This document shows positions 9,014 to 17,854 of a stretch of 64,000 nucleotides of DNA, piece after piece (the stretch's first letter is position 1; every line of letters begins with the position of its first letter). Under the pieces are notes generated by a model. The model was given only the letters and a program-made list of their open reading frames with translations, searched no databases and was not told where the DNA came from. Origin of the DNA: Flavobacterium sp. MedPE-SWcel (GTDB lineage: Bacteria; Bacteroidota; Bacteroidia; Flavobacteriales; Flavobacteriaceae); the NCBI GenBank assembly GCA_001874325.1, contig MPCW01000002.1:124001-188000 (forward strand). The letters are read 5' to 3'. Both the position numbers and the translations under genes were made by a program.

Positions 9014-9043
9014 AAATTAACCAACAACTAAAATCAATTGATT

Positions 9044-11053
9044 ATGAAAAGAATTTTTACACTATTAATTGCGGGGTTAGGTATAACCTGTGTCTCTGCA
9101 CAAAATACTTGTGCTACCGCCGAACAAGTTACGGTAGGAATACATGATGCATCATATGCTGATGATAGTGAAGCCCCTTCCATTATTTGTACACAAGGAG
9201 TTAATAACGCTCTTAATAAAGGACTTTGGTATACATATACTAGCACTTCTATTATTAATGTTACAATAAGTACAAGCCTCACTGGCTACCCTAACATAGA
9301 TACTCGTGTACATATATATCAAGGAGATTGTGACGATCTAATTTGTGTAGATGGAGATGATGATAGTGGAGTACAAACCACATCAATAGTTACATTCACT
9401 GCACAGCCTAATATAACATATTATATTGCCTTTGATGATAACTGGAATGATGATGATTTTGTTTTTGAAGTTATCGAATCTACATATGTACCCCCTATGT
9501 TTGAAACACAAAATGCAAACGTTGGAGGCCAATATGTTATGTGTATTGTTGATGCTAACGGAGATTACCTTGATGATATAGTAGTACCAAATTCAGGATA
9601 TATTACCATGATGTATCAAAATGAAGATGGAACTTTTACTGAAGCTACACCTACTGCTGGTGAAACTACTTATATGCCAGGCTGGAGTCTTGCTTCAGGT
9701 GATTATGATGGTAATGGAATTAATGATTTTTTATACGGTGCATACGGAGGAGCGACTATTATGTTAGCTAATGATGATGGCACAGAATATACTCCTATGA
9801 TTTCTACAGAATTTATCTTTTCTCAACGAACTAATTTTGTTGACCTTAATAATGATGGTAACCTAGATGCATTTGTTTGTCACGATGTTGAACCTAATGT
9901 ATACTTCCTTAACGATGGTGATAGTGGTTTTGATTATTTTCAAGGTGGTATAGGAGATCATCCTGCTGGCGGTAATTATGGATCTATTTGGGTAGACTAT
10001 GATAATGATGATGATCCTGATCTTTTTATAGCAAAATGTCGCGGAGGTGGTAGTGATGCTGGAATTAATGAGCTACATAGAAATAATGGTGATGGCACAT
10101 TTACAGATGTAAGTGAAGAAGCTGGTATGTCAGACATTATACAAACATGGTCTACTGCTTTTGGTGATTTTGATAATGATGGAGATATGGATGCTATGGT
10201 AGGTGCCAACTCTACTTCTCATGGCTCTCATAAATTAATGATTAACAATAATGATGGAACTTTTAGTGATGCTACCGCTAATTCTGGTTTTGAAACACTG
10301 ACCTCATTAAGCAGAGAACACATTACTCATGATTTTGATAATGATGGTTTTCTTGATGTAATGGGAGGAGGAACTTATATCATGTTTAATAATGGTGACA
10401 TGACTTTTACAAAAGTTGATGTTGGTGCACATGTAGGGCCTATTGGAGATTTAAATAATGATGGCTTTCTTGATATATTAAACAATCAACAAATGAAAAT
10501 AAATACCGGTAATGATAATAACTGGTTAAAAATAAATCTAGAAGGTACAGATAGTAATAGAAATGGGATTGGTGCACGTATAGAAATTTATTCTAGTGGA
10601 GAAAGTACTTGGCAAAAACAAATACGCGATGTTAGAAGTGGTGATGGTTTCCGTTTTATGAGTTCACTTAATACTCATTTTGGCCTTGGACAGACAGAAG
10701 CTATAGAACAAATAGTAATCAAATGGCCTTCGGGAATTATTGATATTATTGAAAACCCTACAATAAATGAGTCTCTAATGGCTGTAGAAGGAGCTACTCT
10801 TAGTAATAACCAATTTAACTCTACTGCTTTCAAAGTATACCCTAACCCAGTAAAAGATATTATACAATTTACAACAACAGATAACATCACAATGACGAAT
10901 GCATATATTTATGACATATCTGGTAAACTAGTCATTAGTGAAGAAATTTCAGATTTAAGTATATCAGCACAACAGCTTACAAAAGGTACTTATGTAATGA
11001 TACTTAAAGATACTAATGGTAAACATTATTCTACTAAAATCATAAAAGAATAA
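9044..11053 (+). CDS. T9SS-secreted FG-GAP/VCBS and ASPIC/UnbV domain protein
   Basis: A 669-residue secreted protein. Signal peptide: MKRIFTLLIAGLGITCVSAQ. Residues about 20-130 form a beta domain with two acidic loops (GDDDSGVQ, DDNWNDDD), like pre-peptidase-type modules. A beta-propeller follows, marked by calcium-binding repeats (DYDGNGI, DLNNDGNLD, DYDNDDDPD, DFDNDGDMD, DFDNDGFLD, DLNNDGFLD). Next is an ASPIC/UnbV domain (GIGARIEIY, RDVRSGDGFRFMSS, HFGLGQ, IVIKWPSG). The last about 75 residues (FKVYPNPVKDIIQF to STKIIKE) are a type A T9SS sorting domain, so the protein should cross the outer membrane and be released or surface-anchored. The ATG at 9044 is preferred to the TTG at 9038. 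It lies 30 bp after the second cytochrome-like gene. Confidence 0.9.
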   Translation: MKRIFTLLIAGLGITCVSAQNTCATAEQVTVGIHDASYADDSEAPSIICTQGVNNALNKGLWYTYTSTSIINVTISTSLTGYPNIDTRVHIYQGDCDDLICVDGDDDSGVQTTSIVTFTAQPNITYYIAFDDNWNDDDFVFEVIESTYVPPMFETQNANVGGQYVMCIVDANGDYLDDIVVPNSGYITMMYQNEDGTFTEATPTAGETTYMPGWSLASGDYDGNGINDFLYGAYGGATIMLANDDGTEYTPMISTEFIFSQRTNFVDLNNDGNLDAFVCHDVEPNVYFLNDGDSGFDYFQGGIGDHPAGGNYGSIWVDYDNDDDPDLFIAKCRGGGSDAGINELHRNNGDGTFTDVSEEAGMSDIIQTWSTAFGDFDNDGDMDAMVGANSTSHGSHKLMINNNDGTFSDATANSGFETLTSLSREHITHDFDNDGFLDVMGGGTYIMFNNGDMTFTKVDVGAHVGPIGDLNNDGFLDILNNQQMKINTGNDNNWLKINLEGTDSNRNGIGARIEIYSSGESTWQKQIRDVRSGDGFRFMSSLNTHFGLGQTEAIEQIVIKWPSGIIDIIENPTINESLMAVEGATLSNNQFNSTAFKVYPNPVKDIIQFTTTDNITMTNAYIYDISGKLVISEEISDLSISAQQLTKGTYVMILKDTNGKHYSTKIIKE

Positions 11054-11073
11054 AGCAATACTTTTCTTACTAT

Positions 11074-11109
11074 AAAAGCACATATTATTAATTTAATATG
11101 TGCTTTTTT
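11074..11109 (+). terminator. Rho-independent terminator
   Basis: A 14-bp perfect stem (AAAAGCACATATTA / TAATATGTGCTTTT) with a short AT loop and a T-run, 20 bp after the stop of the ASPIC gene. It ends the cytochrome/ASPIC transcript. Confidence 0.85.
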
Positions 11110-11144
11110 AATATCGGTTTAATCTAGAGTATAAATAAAACACA

Positions 11145-11152
11145 TACCTTTG
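11145..11152 (+). promoter_or_regulatory. Putative promoter -7 box (TACCTTTG)
   Basis: A perfect TAnnTTTG element 19 bp upstream of the ATG at 11172, immediately downstream of the terminator of the previous unit. It marks the start of the DUF3857 pair. Confidence 0.55.
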
Positions 11153-11171
11153 CTTGCTTTATTTAATTAGT

Positions 11172-13091
11172 ATGAAAAAACTTACCCTCTCTTTATTAGT
11201 TATTCTTGGAATACAAATTACTTATGCTCAAAAAAGGTTTGATCCAACCCCTAAGGACATCGCATTAGCTAAAGAACTACGTACAAAATATCACAACGAT
11301 GACATTGCAATACTTACGAGTACTGAAAGTATTGATTTTGATTTTAATAATAGTGATAAAAAAGTTACTGTAAATCAAGAAAAACAAGAACTACTTATAA
11401 ATATTAATCATCGCGCCGACATTAGTAAATATGAATTTTATGATAGTGAGTCGAAGATTGAAAAATTTAATCTTGAATACCGTAATGGTAAGAAAGCACG
11501 ATTTACTGTAAAAGATGATTTTTACAATTCTAATGGTTTATTTTATATTGATTATAGAGTAAAACATATGAGTTTTGACTTTCCTGTACAGGGTTATACT
11601 TATAATTATAAATTAAAGAAAAAATACGATGATGTAAAATACTTTACCTCTATTTATTTTAACAATGAATACCCTGTTATTGAAAAAAAAATCAAAATAA
11701 CAATACCTGAATGGCTAAATATTGAATTAAAAGAAATGAACTTTGAAGGGTTTGATATTAAAAAATCAAAAAAAACAGCTTCAGATGGAACAAGTACTAC
11801 CTATATATATACTATAAAAAATATAGCCGCTTCATATAAAGAAAGATCATCTCCTGGTCCTTCATACATGTATCCTCACTTACTAATATTAGCAAAATCA
11901 TATATCAAAAACAACAAGAAAAATATGCTATTTGACTCTACTAAAGACCTTTATGAATGGTATAGATCATTAGTTAATAGTGTTAAAGAAAACCCTGGCA
12001 TATTAAAACAAAAAGTTACTGAGCTAACTGTAAATGCTAAAACAGATGAGGAGAAGATCAAAAACATTTACTACTGGGTACAAGATAATATCCGTTATAT
12101 AGCTTTTGAAGACGGGCTCGCTGGTTTTCGCCCTGATGCTTCTCAAAATGTATTTCAAAAACGATATGGAGACTGTAAAGGTATGGCAAACCTTACCAGA
12201 CAAATGCTAAAAGAGGCTGGGTTTGATGCTAGACTTACTTGGATAGGTACAAAAAGAATTGCTTACGATTACTCTATACCATCATTAAGTGTAGATAATC
12301 ATATGATTTGTACTTTAATGAAAGATGGCAAAAAATATTTTCTTGATGGAACCGAAAAATACAATTCTTTTGGAGAATATGCCAACAGAATACAAGGTAA
12401 AGAGGTAATGATAGAAGATGGCAATAATTACATCATCGAAAAAGTTCCTACCATACCTGCTATTGAAAACAAAGAAATTTATACCGCTAATTTTAGCATT
12501 GAAAATGAAAACCTTACTGGTAAGATAAATGGTAACCTAAAAGGTGAAAGTCGAGCTTCATTTCTATATGGGTATAATAATCTTAAAACAGACCAAAAAG
12601 AAAATGCACTGCAATACTACCTAAGTAGAGGTGATAAAAATTTTATTGTATCAAATATTAACACTTCCGATCTTCAAAATAGAGATATTTCATTAACGCT
12701 AGAACATGATATTACCTTACAGAATAGAGTTTCTTCATTCGATAATGAAATTTATATTGATTTAAATTATCTCAAAGAATTTCAGAGTTATGATTTTAAA
12801 AAACGAAAAACTGATTTCTTGTTTAGTTATAAAAGAGATTATGAATATAATATTGCATTGACAATACCTAAAGGATACACTGTAAGTAGAATACCTGAAC
12901 CTGTTACAATAGACACCCCTGACTACACTATAAATGTATCATACAACTTAGATGATAAAAATATTATTTATAAAAAACATTTTATAATAAAAAAAGGAAC
13001 GATCAAAAAGAGTGATTTCTTAAAATGGAATACTACAATAACAAAACTTAAAAAATTATATAACGATCAAATTACATTAACTAAATTATAA
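11172..13091 (+). CDS. DUF3857/transglutaminase-like protein with intact Cys-His-Asp triad
   Basis: A 639-residue exported protein with signal peptide MKKLTLSLLVILGIQITYAQ. A beta-rich DUF3857 region covers roughly residues 30-270. A transglutaminase-like core follows, with the triad Cys335 (in YGDCKGMANL), His377 (in DNHMICTL) and Asp392 (in FLDGTE). A C-terminal beta domain (DUF2569-like position) completes it. In Bacteroidota such proteins are periplasmic and presumed peptidases or amide-cleaving enzymes; the substrate is unknown. The ATG at 11172 is used because the upstream in-frame start lies only 2 bp past the -7 box. The next gene starts 2 bp after the stop and is a distant homologue, so the two probably form a working pair. 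Confidence 0.82.
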   Translation: MKKLTLSLLVILGIQITYAQKRFDPTPKDIALAKELRTKYHNDDIAILTSTESIDFDFNNSDKKVTVNQEKQELLININHRADISKYEFYDSESKIEKFNLEYRNGKKARFTVKDDFYNSNGLFYIDYRVKHMSFDFPVQGYTYNYKLKKKYDDVKYFTSIYFNNEYPVIEKKIKITIPEWLNIELKEMNFEGFDIKKSKKTASDGTSTTYIYTIKNIAASYKERSSPGPSYMYPHLLILAKSYIKNNKKNMLFDSTKDLYEWYRSLVNSVKENPGILKQKVTELTVNAKTDEEKIKNIYYWVQDNIRYIAFEDGLAGFRPDASQNVFQKRYGDCKGMANLTRQMLKEAGFDARLTWIGTKRIAYDYSIPSLSVDNHMICTLMKDGKKYFLDGTEKYNSFGEYANRIQGKEVMIEDGNNYIIEKVPTIPAIENKEIYTANFSIENENLTGKINGNLKGESRASFLYGYNNLKTDQKENALQYYLSRGDKNFIVSNINTSDLQNRDISLTLEHDITLQNRVSSFDNEIYIDLNYLKEFQSYDFKKRKTDFLFSYKRDYEYNIALTIPKGYTVSRIPEPVTIDTPDYTINVSYNLDDKNIIYKKHFIIKKGTIKKSDFLKWNTTITKLKKLYNDQITLTKL

Positions 13092-13093
13092 CA

Positions 13094-15280
13094 ATGAAAA
13101 CTCGAATATTAATTATATTACTATCAGTGTATAGTAGTATTGCAACTGCTCAAAGAAAAAATGAAGTTAGAGATATTTTTTGGGGTAAAAATGACAAATA
13201 TAACAAGGCTTTAACTATTCCTGATAAATGGAAGAATGAATCAGCTGTAGTTATTTATAAAAATGAAAATTATGATTTTCATAAATTTGGAGCTAAAGTT
13301 ACTTATACTACATCTGTTAGAAAAAGAGTTAAATTACTTGACAAAGCTGCCGTAGAAGAGTTTTCTGAATTTGCTTTTAAAGAACGTTTTTATTCTTCAC
13401 GTGGATATAGTTATAGATTTAGAAGACGAGGAATTAATTTTATCGGTATAAAAATTGTTAAACCTGACGGATCTCAAAAAGAGATCGACATAGAGAATGA
13501 AGCTGTAAAAATAGATGAAGGTAAGAAAGTAGCAATACCTAATCTTGAAATTGGAGATATTATTGATTTCTATTACTACTCTAAAGAACCCTTTAAATCT
13601 AAACTAGAATATGGGTTTGAACCTGTAGAGACTACTCTAGGAGACGATTATCCTATTATGGATTTAAAGATAACATTACAAACTGAAAATGACTTCTTCA
13701 TTAACTTTAACACCTATAATGGAGCTCCTAAACTTAAAGAGACTACAGTAAAAAAACGTGATCGTACTTATGAGCTTGTAGCATCTGATATCGAGAAAAA
13801 TGATTTTCCTCGTTGGTTTTCTCCTTTAACAGAATTACCGTCTTACAAATTTCAGGTATATTTTGCACGATCTAGTAAATTCGAAGATCGATCAGCAGCC
13901 TTTCTTCCTAAAAAAGAAAACATAATAAAAGAAACTGTAACATCAGAAGATGTTATTAACTACTATAACGATGGTGGGTTTAAACCTGATGGTAAAATAA
14001 AAGATGTAAAAAAGTTTATAAAGAAAAACAATTTTAGTAGTAAGGAAGAAATGGTTCGAGAAGTATATTACTTTTATCGCTACCAGTACTTAAATCGTTA
14101 TACAGAATACTCATCAATGGCAAATGCCAAGATTATAAAAGAAGGACAATTTTCTAACTACTTCTATTATGTTTATGGTATGAACTCTATTCTATTTTAT
14201 AATGAAGTTCAGTTTATAAAACATTTTAGAGCTTTCTTAAAATCACAGAAAATAGAACATGACATTATAATTGCTACCTCCAAATACAATGGTCCAATTA
14301 AAGATTTATTGATTCAGCAAAATACAAGAATGATGATAAAGGTTAATACTGAAAATCCAATCTATATAAAACTTTTTGGAGTACACAGTAATATTGATCA
14401 AATTGATTTTGAATTAGAAAATACAGAAGCCTACATACTAAATGTTGCTAAATTTAAAAAAGTAACAGGTATTGAAACTATTACACTGCCTTCATCTAGT
14501 TATAAAGACAATAGTACTAAAAGCAATATAAACATCACCGTATCACCTGACTTACAAACCATTAATATCGATAAAGAGTCTTCATTTTTTGGACATAATA
14601 AAATTTCTGAGCAGAAGGAAAAAATTGAATTTTATGATTATATAAATGATGACTATGAAAGATATGGTGATTCTCCTTTTATTGAAAAGTTACCTGGTAA
14701 AAAATTAAGAAAAAGAATTACAACAGAGTTTAACTCTTTAAAAAAGAAAACTAAAGAACTACAAGAAAAAACATTTAAAAGAAGTATTGAAAGTGAGTTA
14801 GATTTAAAAACAGAAAATCACTCCTTAAAGATTACAAATACAGGACGCTATGGTAAAAACACTCCTTTTGTATCTAAAGAAAAATTCTCTATTAAAGAGG
14901 GATTGCTAAAAAAAGCTGGTTCTAATTATATTTTCGAAATAGGAAAACTTATAGGAGGACAAATAGAAATAGACCAAAAAGAAAAAAATCGTACTAATAA
15001 CATTTATATTCCCTATCCTCGTTCTTTTGAGGATATTATTGAGTTTACTATCCCTGATGGTTATACTGTAGCAGGCCTTGATAAACTTAATAAAAAAGTA
15101 GAAAACTCTACAGGTGGATTTATAAGTTCTACCACATTACATGGTAATAAACTTACCATAAAAGTTTATAAATACTACACTAATTATTACGAACCTAATA
15201 GTAACTGGAATAAAATGATTAATTTTCTTGATAGTGCTTACCAGTTTACTCAAGAAAAAATACTACTCAAGAAAAAATAA
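13094..15280 (+). CDS. DUF3857-type protein, transglutaminase core without catalytic cysteine
   Basis: A 728-residue exported protein (signal MKTRILIILLSVYSSIATAQ) with the same architecture as its upstream partner: an N-terminal beta domain (DFHKFGAKVTYTTSVRKRVKLL, VKPDGSQKEIDIENEAVKI, EIGDIIDFYYYS), a helical middle region and a C-terminal beta domain (YPRSFEDIIEFTIPDGYTVAGL). Where the partner has YGDCKGMANL, this protein reads FYNEVQFIKHF, without cysteine, so it is unlikely to be an active transglutaminase-fold enzyme. It starts 2 bp after the partner's stop, which implies translational coupling. I infer a structural or regulatory pseudoenzyme role; no direct evidence exists in the sequence beyond the loss of the residue. 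Confidence 0.75.
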   Translation: MKTRILIILLSVYSSIATAQRKNEVRDIFWGKNDKYNKALTIPDKWKNESAVVIYKNENYDFHKFGAKVTYTTSVRKRVKLLDKAAVEEFSEFAFKERFYSSRGYSYRFRRRGINFIGIKIVKPDGSQKEIDIENEAVKIDEGKKVAIPNLEIGDIIDFYYYSKEPFKSKLEYGFEPVETTLGDDYPIMDLKITLQTENDFFINFNTYNGAPKLKETTVKKRDRTYELVASDIEKNDFPRWFSPLTELPSYKFQVYFARSSKFEDRSAAFLPKKENIIKETVTSEDVINYYNDGGFKPDGKIKDVKKFIKKNNFSSKEEMVREVYYFYRYQYLNRYTEYSSMANAKIIKEGQFSNYFYYVYGMNSILFYNEVQFIKHFRAFLKSQKIEHDIIIATSKYNGPIKDLLIQQNTRMMIKVNTENPIYIKLFGVHSNIDQIDFELENTEAYILNVAKFKKVTGIETITLPSSSYKDNSTKSNINITVSPDLQTINIDKESSFFGHNKISEQKEKIEFYDYINDDYERYGDSPFIEKLPGKKLRKRITTEFNSLKKKTKELQEKTFKRSIESELDLKTENHSLKITNTGRYGKNTPFVSKEKFSIKEGLLKKAGSNYIFEIGKLIGGQIEIDQKEKNRTNNIYIPYPRSFEDIIEFTIPDGYTVAGLDKLNKKVENSTGGFISSTTLHGNKLTIKVYKYYTNYYEPNSNWNKMINFLDSAYQFTQEKILLKKK

Positions 15281-15306
15281 TATTTATATATAACATCATT
15301 CAAATA

Positions 15307-15340
15307 AAAGAGCCTGTTATTTTTTAATAACAGGCTTCTT
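15307..15340 (+). terminator. Rho-independent terminator
   Basis: An 11-bp stem (AGCCTGTTATT / AATAACAGGCT) around a TTTT loop, followed by a T-rich tail (TCTTCTCT), 30 bp after the DUF3857 pair. The remaining 15341-15518 stretch shows no gene. Confidence 0.8.
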
Positions 15341-15518
15341 CTCTAAAAAATACACACATCCATTTATTCTTTGGGATAGCACTCTTCTTATATGCTAAGC
15401 TAAGATCTATTTCATGAATTATATATTCACAAATTAACTACAATAAATCCAAATAATAGCATAATCTGGTATTTAAGCAGTATCAACTAGAATTTAAAAG
15501 ATATGAACTAGAATTCGG

Positions 15519-16475
15519 TTAGATCGATTTTTCTGTATATGAATTAATCTTATCTAAATTAAGAATTGTTTTAGTGTTATCATGATTTTCAGTATACATC
15601 ATATCAAACTTAGCTCCGTACTTTATCTCATCAAAAGTATAAGACGTACCTGTAGAAACTATACTACTAAAAACATCATCAAATGCTTTTAAGTGAATAA
15701 TTATCTCTCCTTCTATATCATTAAAATCATCCTCTGTAAAACCAAAAAGAGGGCTATCCTCAGTAATAGGATGTACTAATGTCCAACTTAAAGTAAGAGA
15801 GTTAATTTTGGACAGTTCCATATCTAAAAAATAAAACTTATTAACCTTAATTCTTTTTTCAGTTACTTTCATACCTAAGGTCATACGAGCTTCAGCATCA
15901 ATAAGATTAGTGTTTTTAAAAGGGGCAAGCCTTACCATTAATGCTGTCTTATCTTTATAAGGGGCTATAATTGCATTATCCGAAAACTTAATAAAAGCCC
16001 TTGGTCTACTAAACCTACCGTAAAATAAACCTGAGGCAAGTGCAAAACTAAGTAAGCCTATTAAAGCCTCAATAGCTGCCAGAATATTTGTAAAAAAGCC
16101 TTTAGGGCTTATAGCACCATAACCTACGGTTGTAAAAGTTTGAGCACTAAAAAAATAAGCTTTCCCAAATTTTTCTAATTCTGAAATTGAATTAACTTCA
16201 ATTCCATTTAAGTGTTCTACTCCTATAAGATAATACAGGGCCGCAAATAAAAAATTAACCCCTGCATAAAAAATAAAAAGTATCCCTATAAACTTCCAAG
16301 CCGACATACCTTTCATAATATGATACCAGCTAATACGGTTAAAAAAAGAGATACCTCTCTTTTCTACATTTGCTGTACCATTTTTATTAATAAAACGTCC
16401 TCCATAGCTCTTTGAGTTAGCACCAAAACCTGTATCGCTATTTGCCCTTGCTTTAGAATTTATCTTTTGAAACAT
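15519..16475 (-). CDS. Inward-rectifier (KirBac-type) potassium channel
   Basis: A 318-residue channel subunit. There are two membrane helices (about 61-82, KFIGILFIFYAGVNFLFAALYYL, and 128-150). Between them is a pore helix and the selectivity filter TVGYG at 116-120 (FSAQTFTTVGYG). The C-terminal half is the immunoglobulin-like cytoplasmic domain of Kir channels (RPRAFIKFSDNAIIAPY, ALMVRLAPFKN, LTLSWTLVHPITEDSPL, and the final FDDVFSSIVSTGTSYTFDEI). KirBac channels are tetrameric K+ pores at the inner membrane, gated by ligands or lipids in those studied. Bacterial members usually have 290-340 residues, so this is full length. It is transcribed alone; a TAGATTTG box sits upstream at 16504-16511. 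Confidence 0.93.
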   Translation of the reverse strand: MFQKINSKARANSDTGFGANSKSYGGRFINKNGTANVEKRGISFFNRISWYHIMKGMSAWKFIGILFIFYAGVNFLFAALYYLIGVEHLNGIEVNSISELEKFGKAYFFSAQTFTTVGYGAISPKGFFTNILAAIEALIGLLSFALASGLFYGRFSRPRAFIKFSDNAIIAPYKDKTALMVRLAPFKNTNLIDAEARMTLGMKVTEKRIKVNKFYFLDMELSKINSLTLSWTLVHPITEDSPLFGFTEDDFNDIEGEIIIHLKAFDDVFSSIVSTGTSYTFDEIKYGAKFDMMYTENHDNTKTILNLDKINSYTEKSI

Positions 16476-16503
16476 TCAATAATTATTGTTTAGCGATTAA
16501 ACA

Positions 16504-16511
16504 CAAATCTA
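16504..16511 (-). promoter_or_regulatory. Putative -7 box (TAGATTTG)
   Basis: A minus-strand TAnnTTTG match 28 bp upstream of the potassium channel start. No properly spaced TTG was found. Confidence 0.4.
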
Positions 16512-16565
16512 AGGAAACAAATTATTAAATTTCATGTATTTTATGAACCATTCACTTTAAAAATT

Positions 16566-16573
16566 TAAATTTG
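16566..16573 (+). promoter_or_regulatory. Putative promoter -7 box (TAAATTTG)
   Basis: A TAnnTTTG match 23 bp before the ATG at 16597, in the divergent region between the channel gene and the T9SS gene. Confidence 0.45.
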
Positions 16574-16596
16574 AACTTATTACCAACTAATTTATC

Positions 16597-17799
16597 ATGA
16601 TTAAAAAAATTATTACCTCTATCTTATTTATTACTACACTATACTGTAATGCACAATGGCTACAACTACCACAGGAAATACCAAATATGCAAACAGTCTA
16701 TTTTAATGACGTTAACACTGGATATATTGGGACTAAAAGTGTTGATGAAACATTACCTAAACTTTTTAAAACCGTCGATGGTGGTATCAATTGGGTAGAA
16801 ATACAATTACCCGATATAGGTAACTATACAAAAATAACTACTATCCATTTTTCTGACAATAACATTGGTTTTTTAACGACCAACGACCAACTCACTAGTT
16901 TAAGAACTACAGATAATGGGCAAAGCTGGGAACAAATATTTTGTGGCTCTGAAGAATATGCTGGAAAAGCTTACTTTAAAAATGATGGTACTGGTTTTTA
17001 TTATACAGATGAAATTGATAATAATCTATTTTACACTGATAACTGGGGAGCTACATGGATTTCAAAGGGTGATTTTTACTCTATTCATGATATCTATTTT
17101 TTAAACAACATAGGGGATATTGGTTATTTACAAACCGAATGGAGTACCTATAAAACAGTTGACAATGGGCAAACTTGGCAAGAAATTTCATCAGTATTTG
17201 AAGGTCATGGTAATATATTTTTCTATAACGAAAATTTAGGTTTCATAGGCTCTCACTCTGGTATGTATAAGACTATTAATAGTGGAAATAACTGGTCTTT
17301 ATCAACAATTTTTAAAACTACTGATATACATTTCATAAATGAAAATGTTGGATTTAATATTGGATCACTATACACTCCTGATTTAATTATATATGGTCAT
17401 ATATATAAAACATTAGATGGTGGAGAAAATTGGGTACCAATGTATAAAATGAGTAATTCTGAAAATATAGATTATATTATTGATTTTAGTTTTCCTGATA
17501 GTACAACAGGGTATGCTATTGCATCTGATGGGCATATATACAAACTTGATGTGGCTGCCAGTGTAACCACTTTAAATAAAAACAAGGTTACTATCTACCC
17601 TATTCCTGCTAATGATATACTAAACATTAATAATATTAAAGAATTACACGATAGCAGCTATCAAATAGTTGATTTAACTGGTAAAATCATTACAAAAGGA
17701 ACTATTACAGGTAAAACTATAAATATAGACACATTAGCTAAAGGGCTATATTTATTGCAAATTGACGGTAAGCAAACCCTGAAGTTTATTAAGGAATAA
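16597..17799 (+). CDS. T9SS-secreted Asp-box (BNR/YCF48-like) repeat protein
   Basis: A 400-residue secreted protein with signal peptide IIKKIITSILFITTLYCNAQ at its N-terminus. At least six Asp-box repeats of the form T-x-D-x-G-x-x-W are visible: TVDGGINW, TTDNGQSW, TDNWGATW, TVDNGQTW, TINSGNNW and TLDGGENW. They predict a beta-propeller like YCF48/sortilin-type domains. The C-terminus (VTIYPIPANDILNINN to GKQTLKFIKE) is a type A sorting domain of the type IX secretion system, directing it across the outer membrane. It may be an adhesin or a carbohydrate-binding surface protein; nothing in the sequence fixes the ligand. It is a single-gene unit, closed by the terminator shared with carB. Confidence 0.88.
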   Translation: MIKKIITSILFITTLYCNAQWLQLPQEIPNMQTVYFNDVNTGYIGTKSVDETLPKLFKTVDGGINWVEIQLPDIGNYTKITTIHFSDNNIGFLTTNDQLTSLRTTDNGQSWEQIFCGSEEYAGKAYFKNDGTGFYYTDEIDNNLFYTDNWGATWISKGDFYSIHDIYFLNNIGDIGYLQTEWSTYKTVDNGQTWQEISSVFEGHGNIFFYNENLGFIGSHSGMYKTINSGNNWSLSTIFKTTDIHFINENVGFNIGSLYTPDLIIYGHIYKTLDGGENWVPMYKMSNSENIDYIIDFSFPDSTTGYAIASDGHIYKLDVAASVTTLNKNKVTIYPIPANDILNINNIKELHDSSYQIVDLTGKIITKGTITGKTINIDTLAKGLYLLQIDGKQTLKFIKE

Positions 17800-17820
17800 A
17801 ACTTCTATTATTTTAAATAA

Positions 17821-17852
17821 AAAAAGCCCCTTATTAGCAAGGGGCTTTTTTT
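17821..17852. terminator. Bidirectional Rho-independent terminator
   Basis: Stem AAAAAGCCCCTT / AAGGGGCTTTTT with loop ATTAGC, an A-run on the left and a T-run on the right. It serves both the T9SS gene (plus strand) and carB (minus strand, stop at 17855). Confidence 0.9.
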
Positions 17853-17854
17853 AT

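Noticed and set aside
9700..10500. Repeated GATxxTGAT-type DNA segments looking like tandem repeats
   Set aside because: They encode the D-x-D-x-D-G calcium loops of the FG-GAP repeats, so the protein explains the pattern. Not a CRISPR: no fixed repeat/spacer order.
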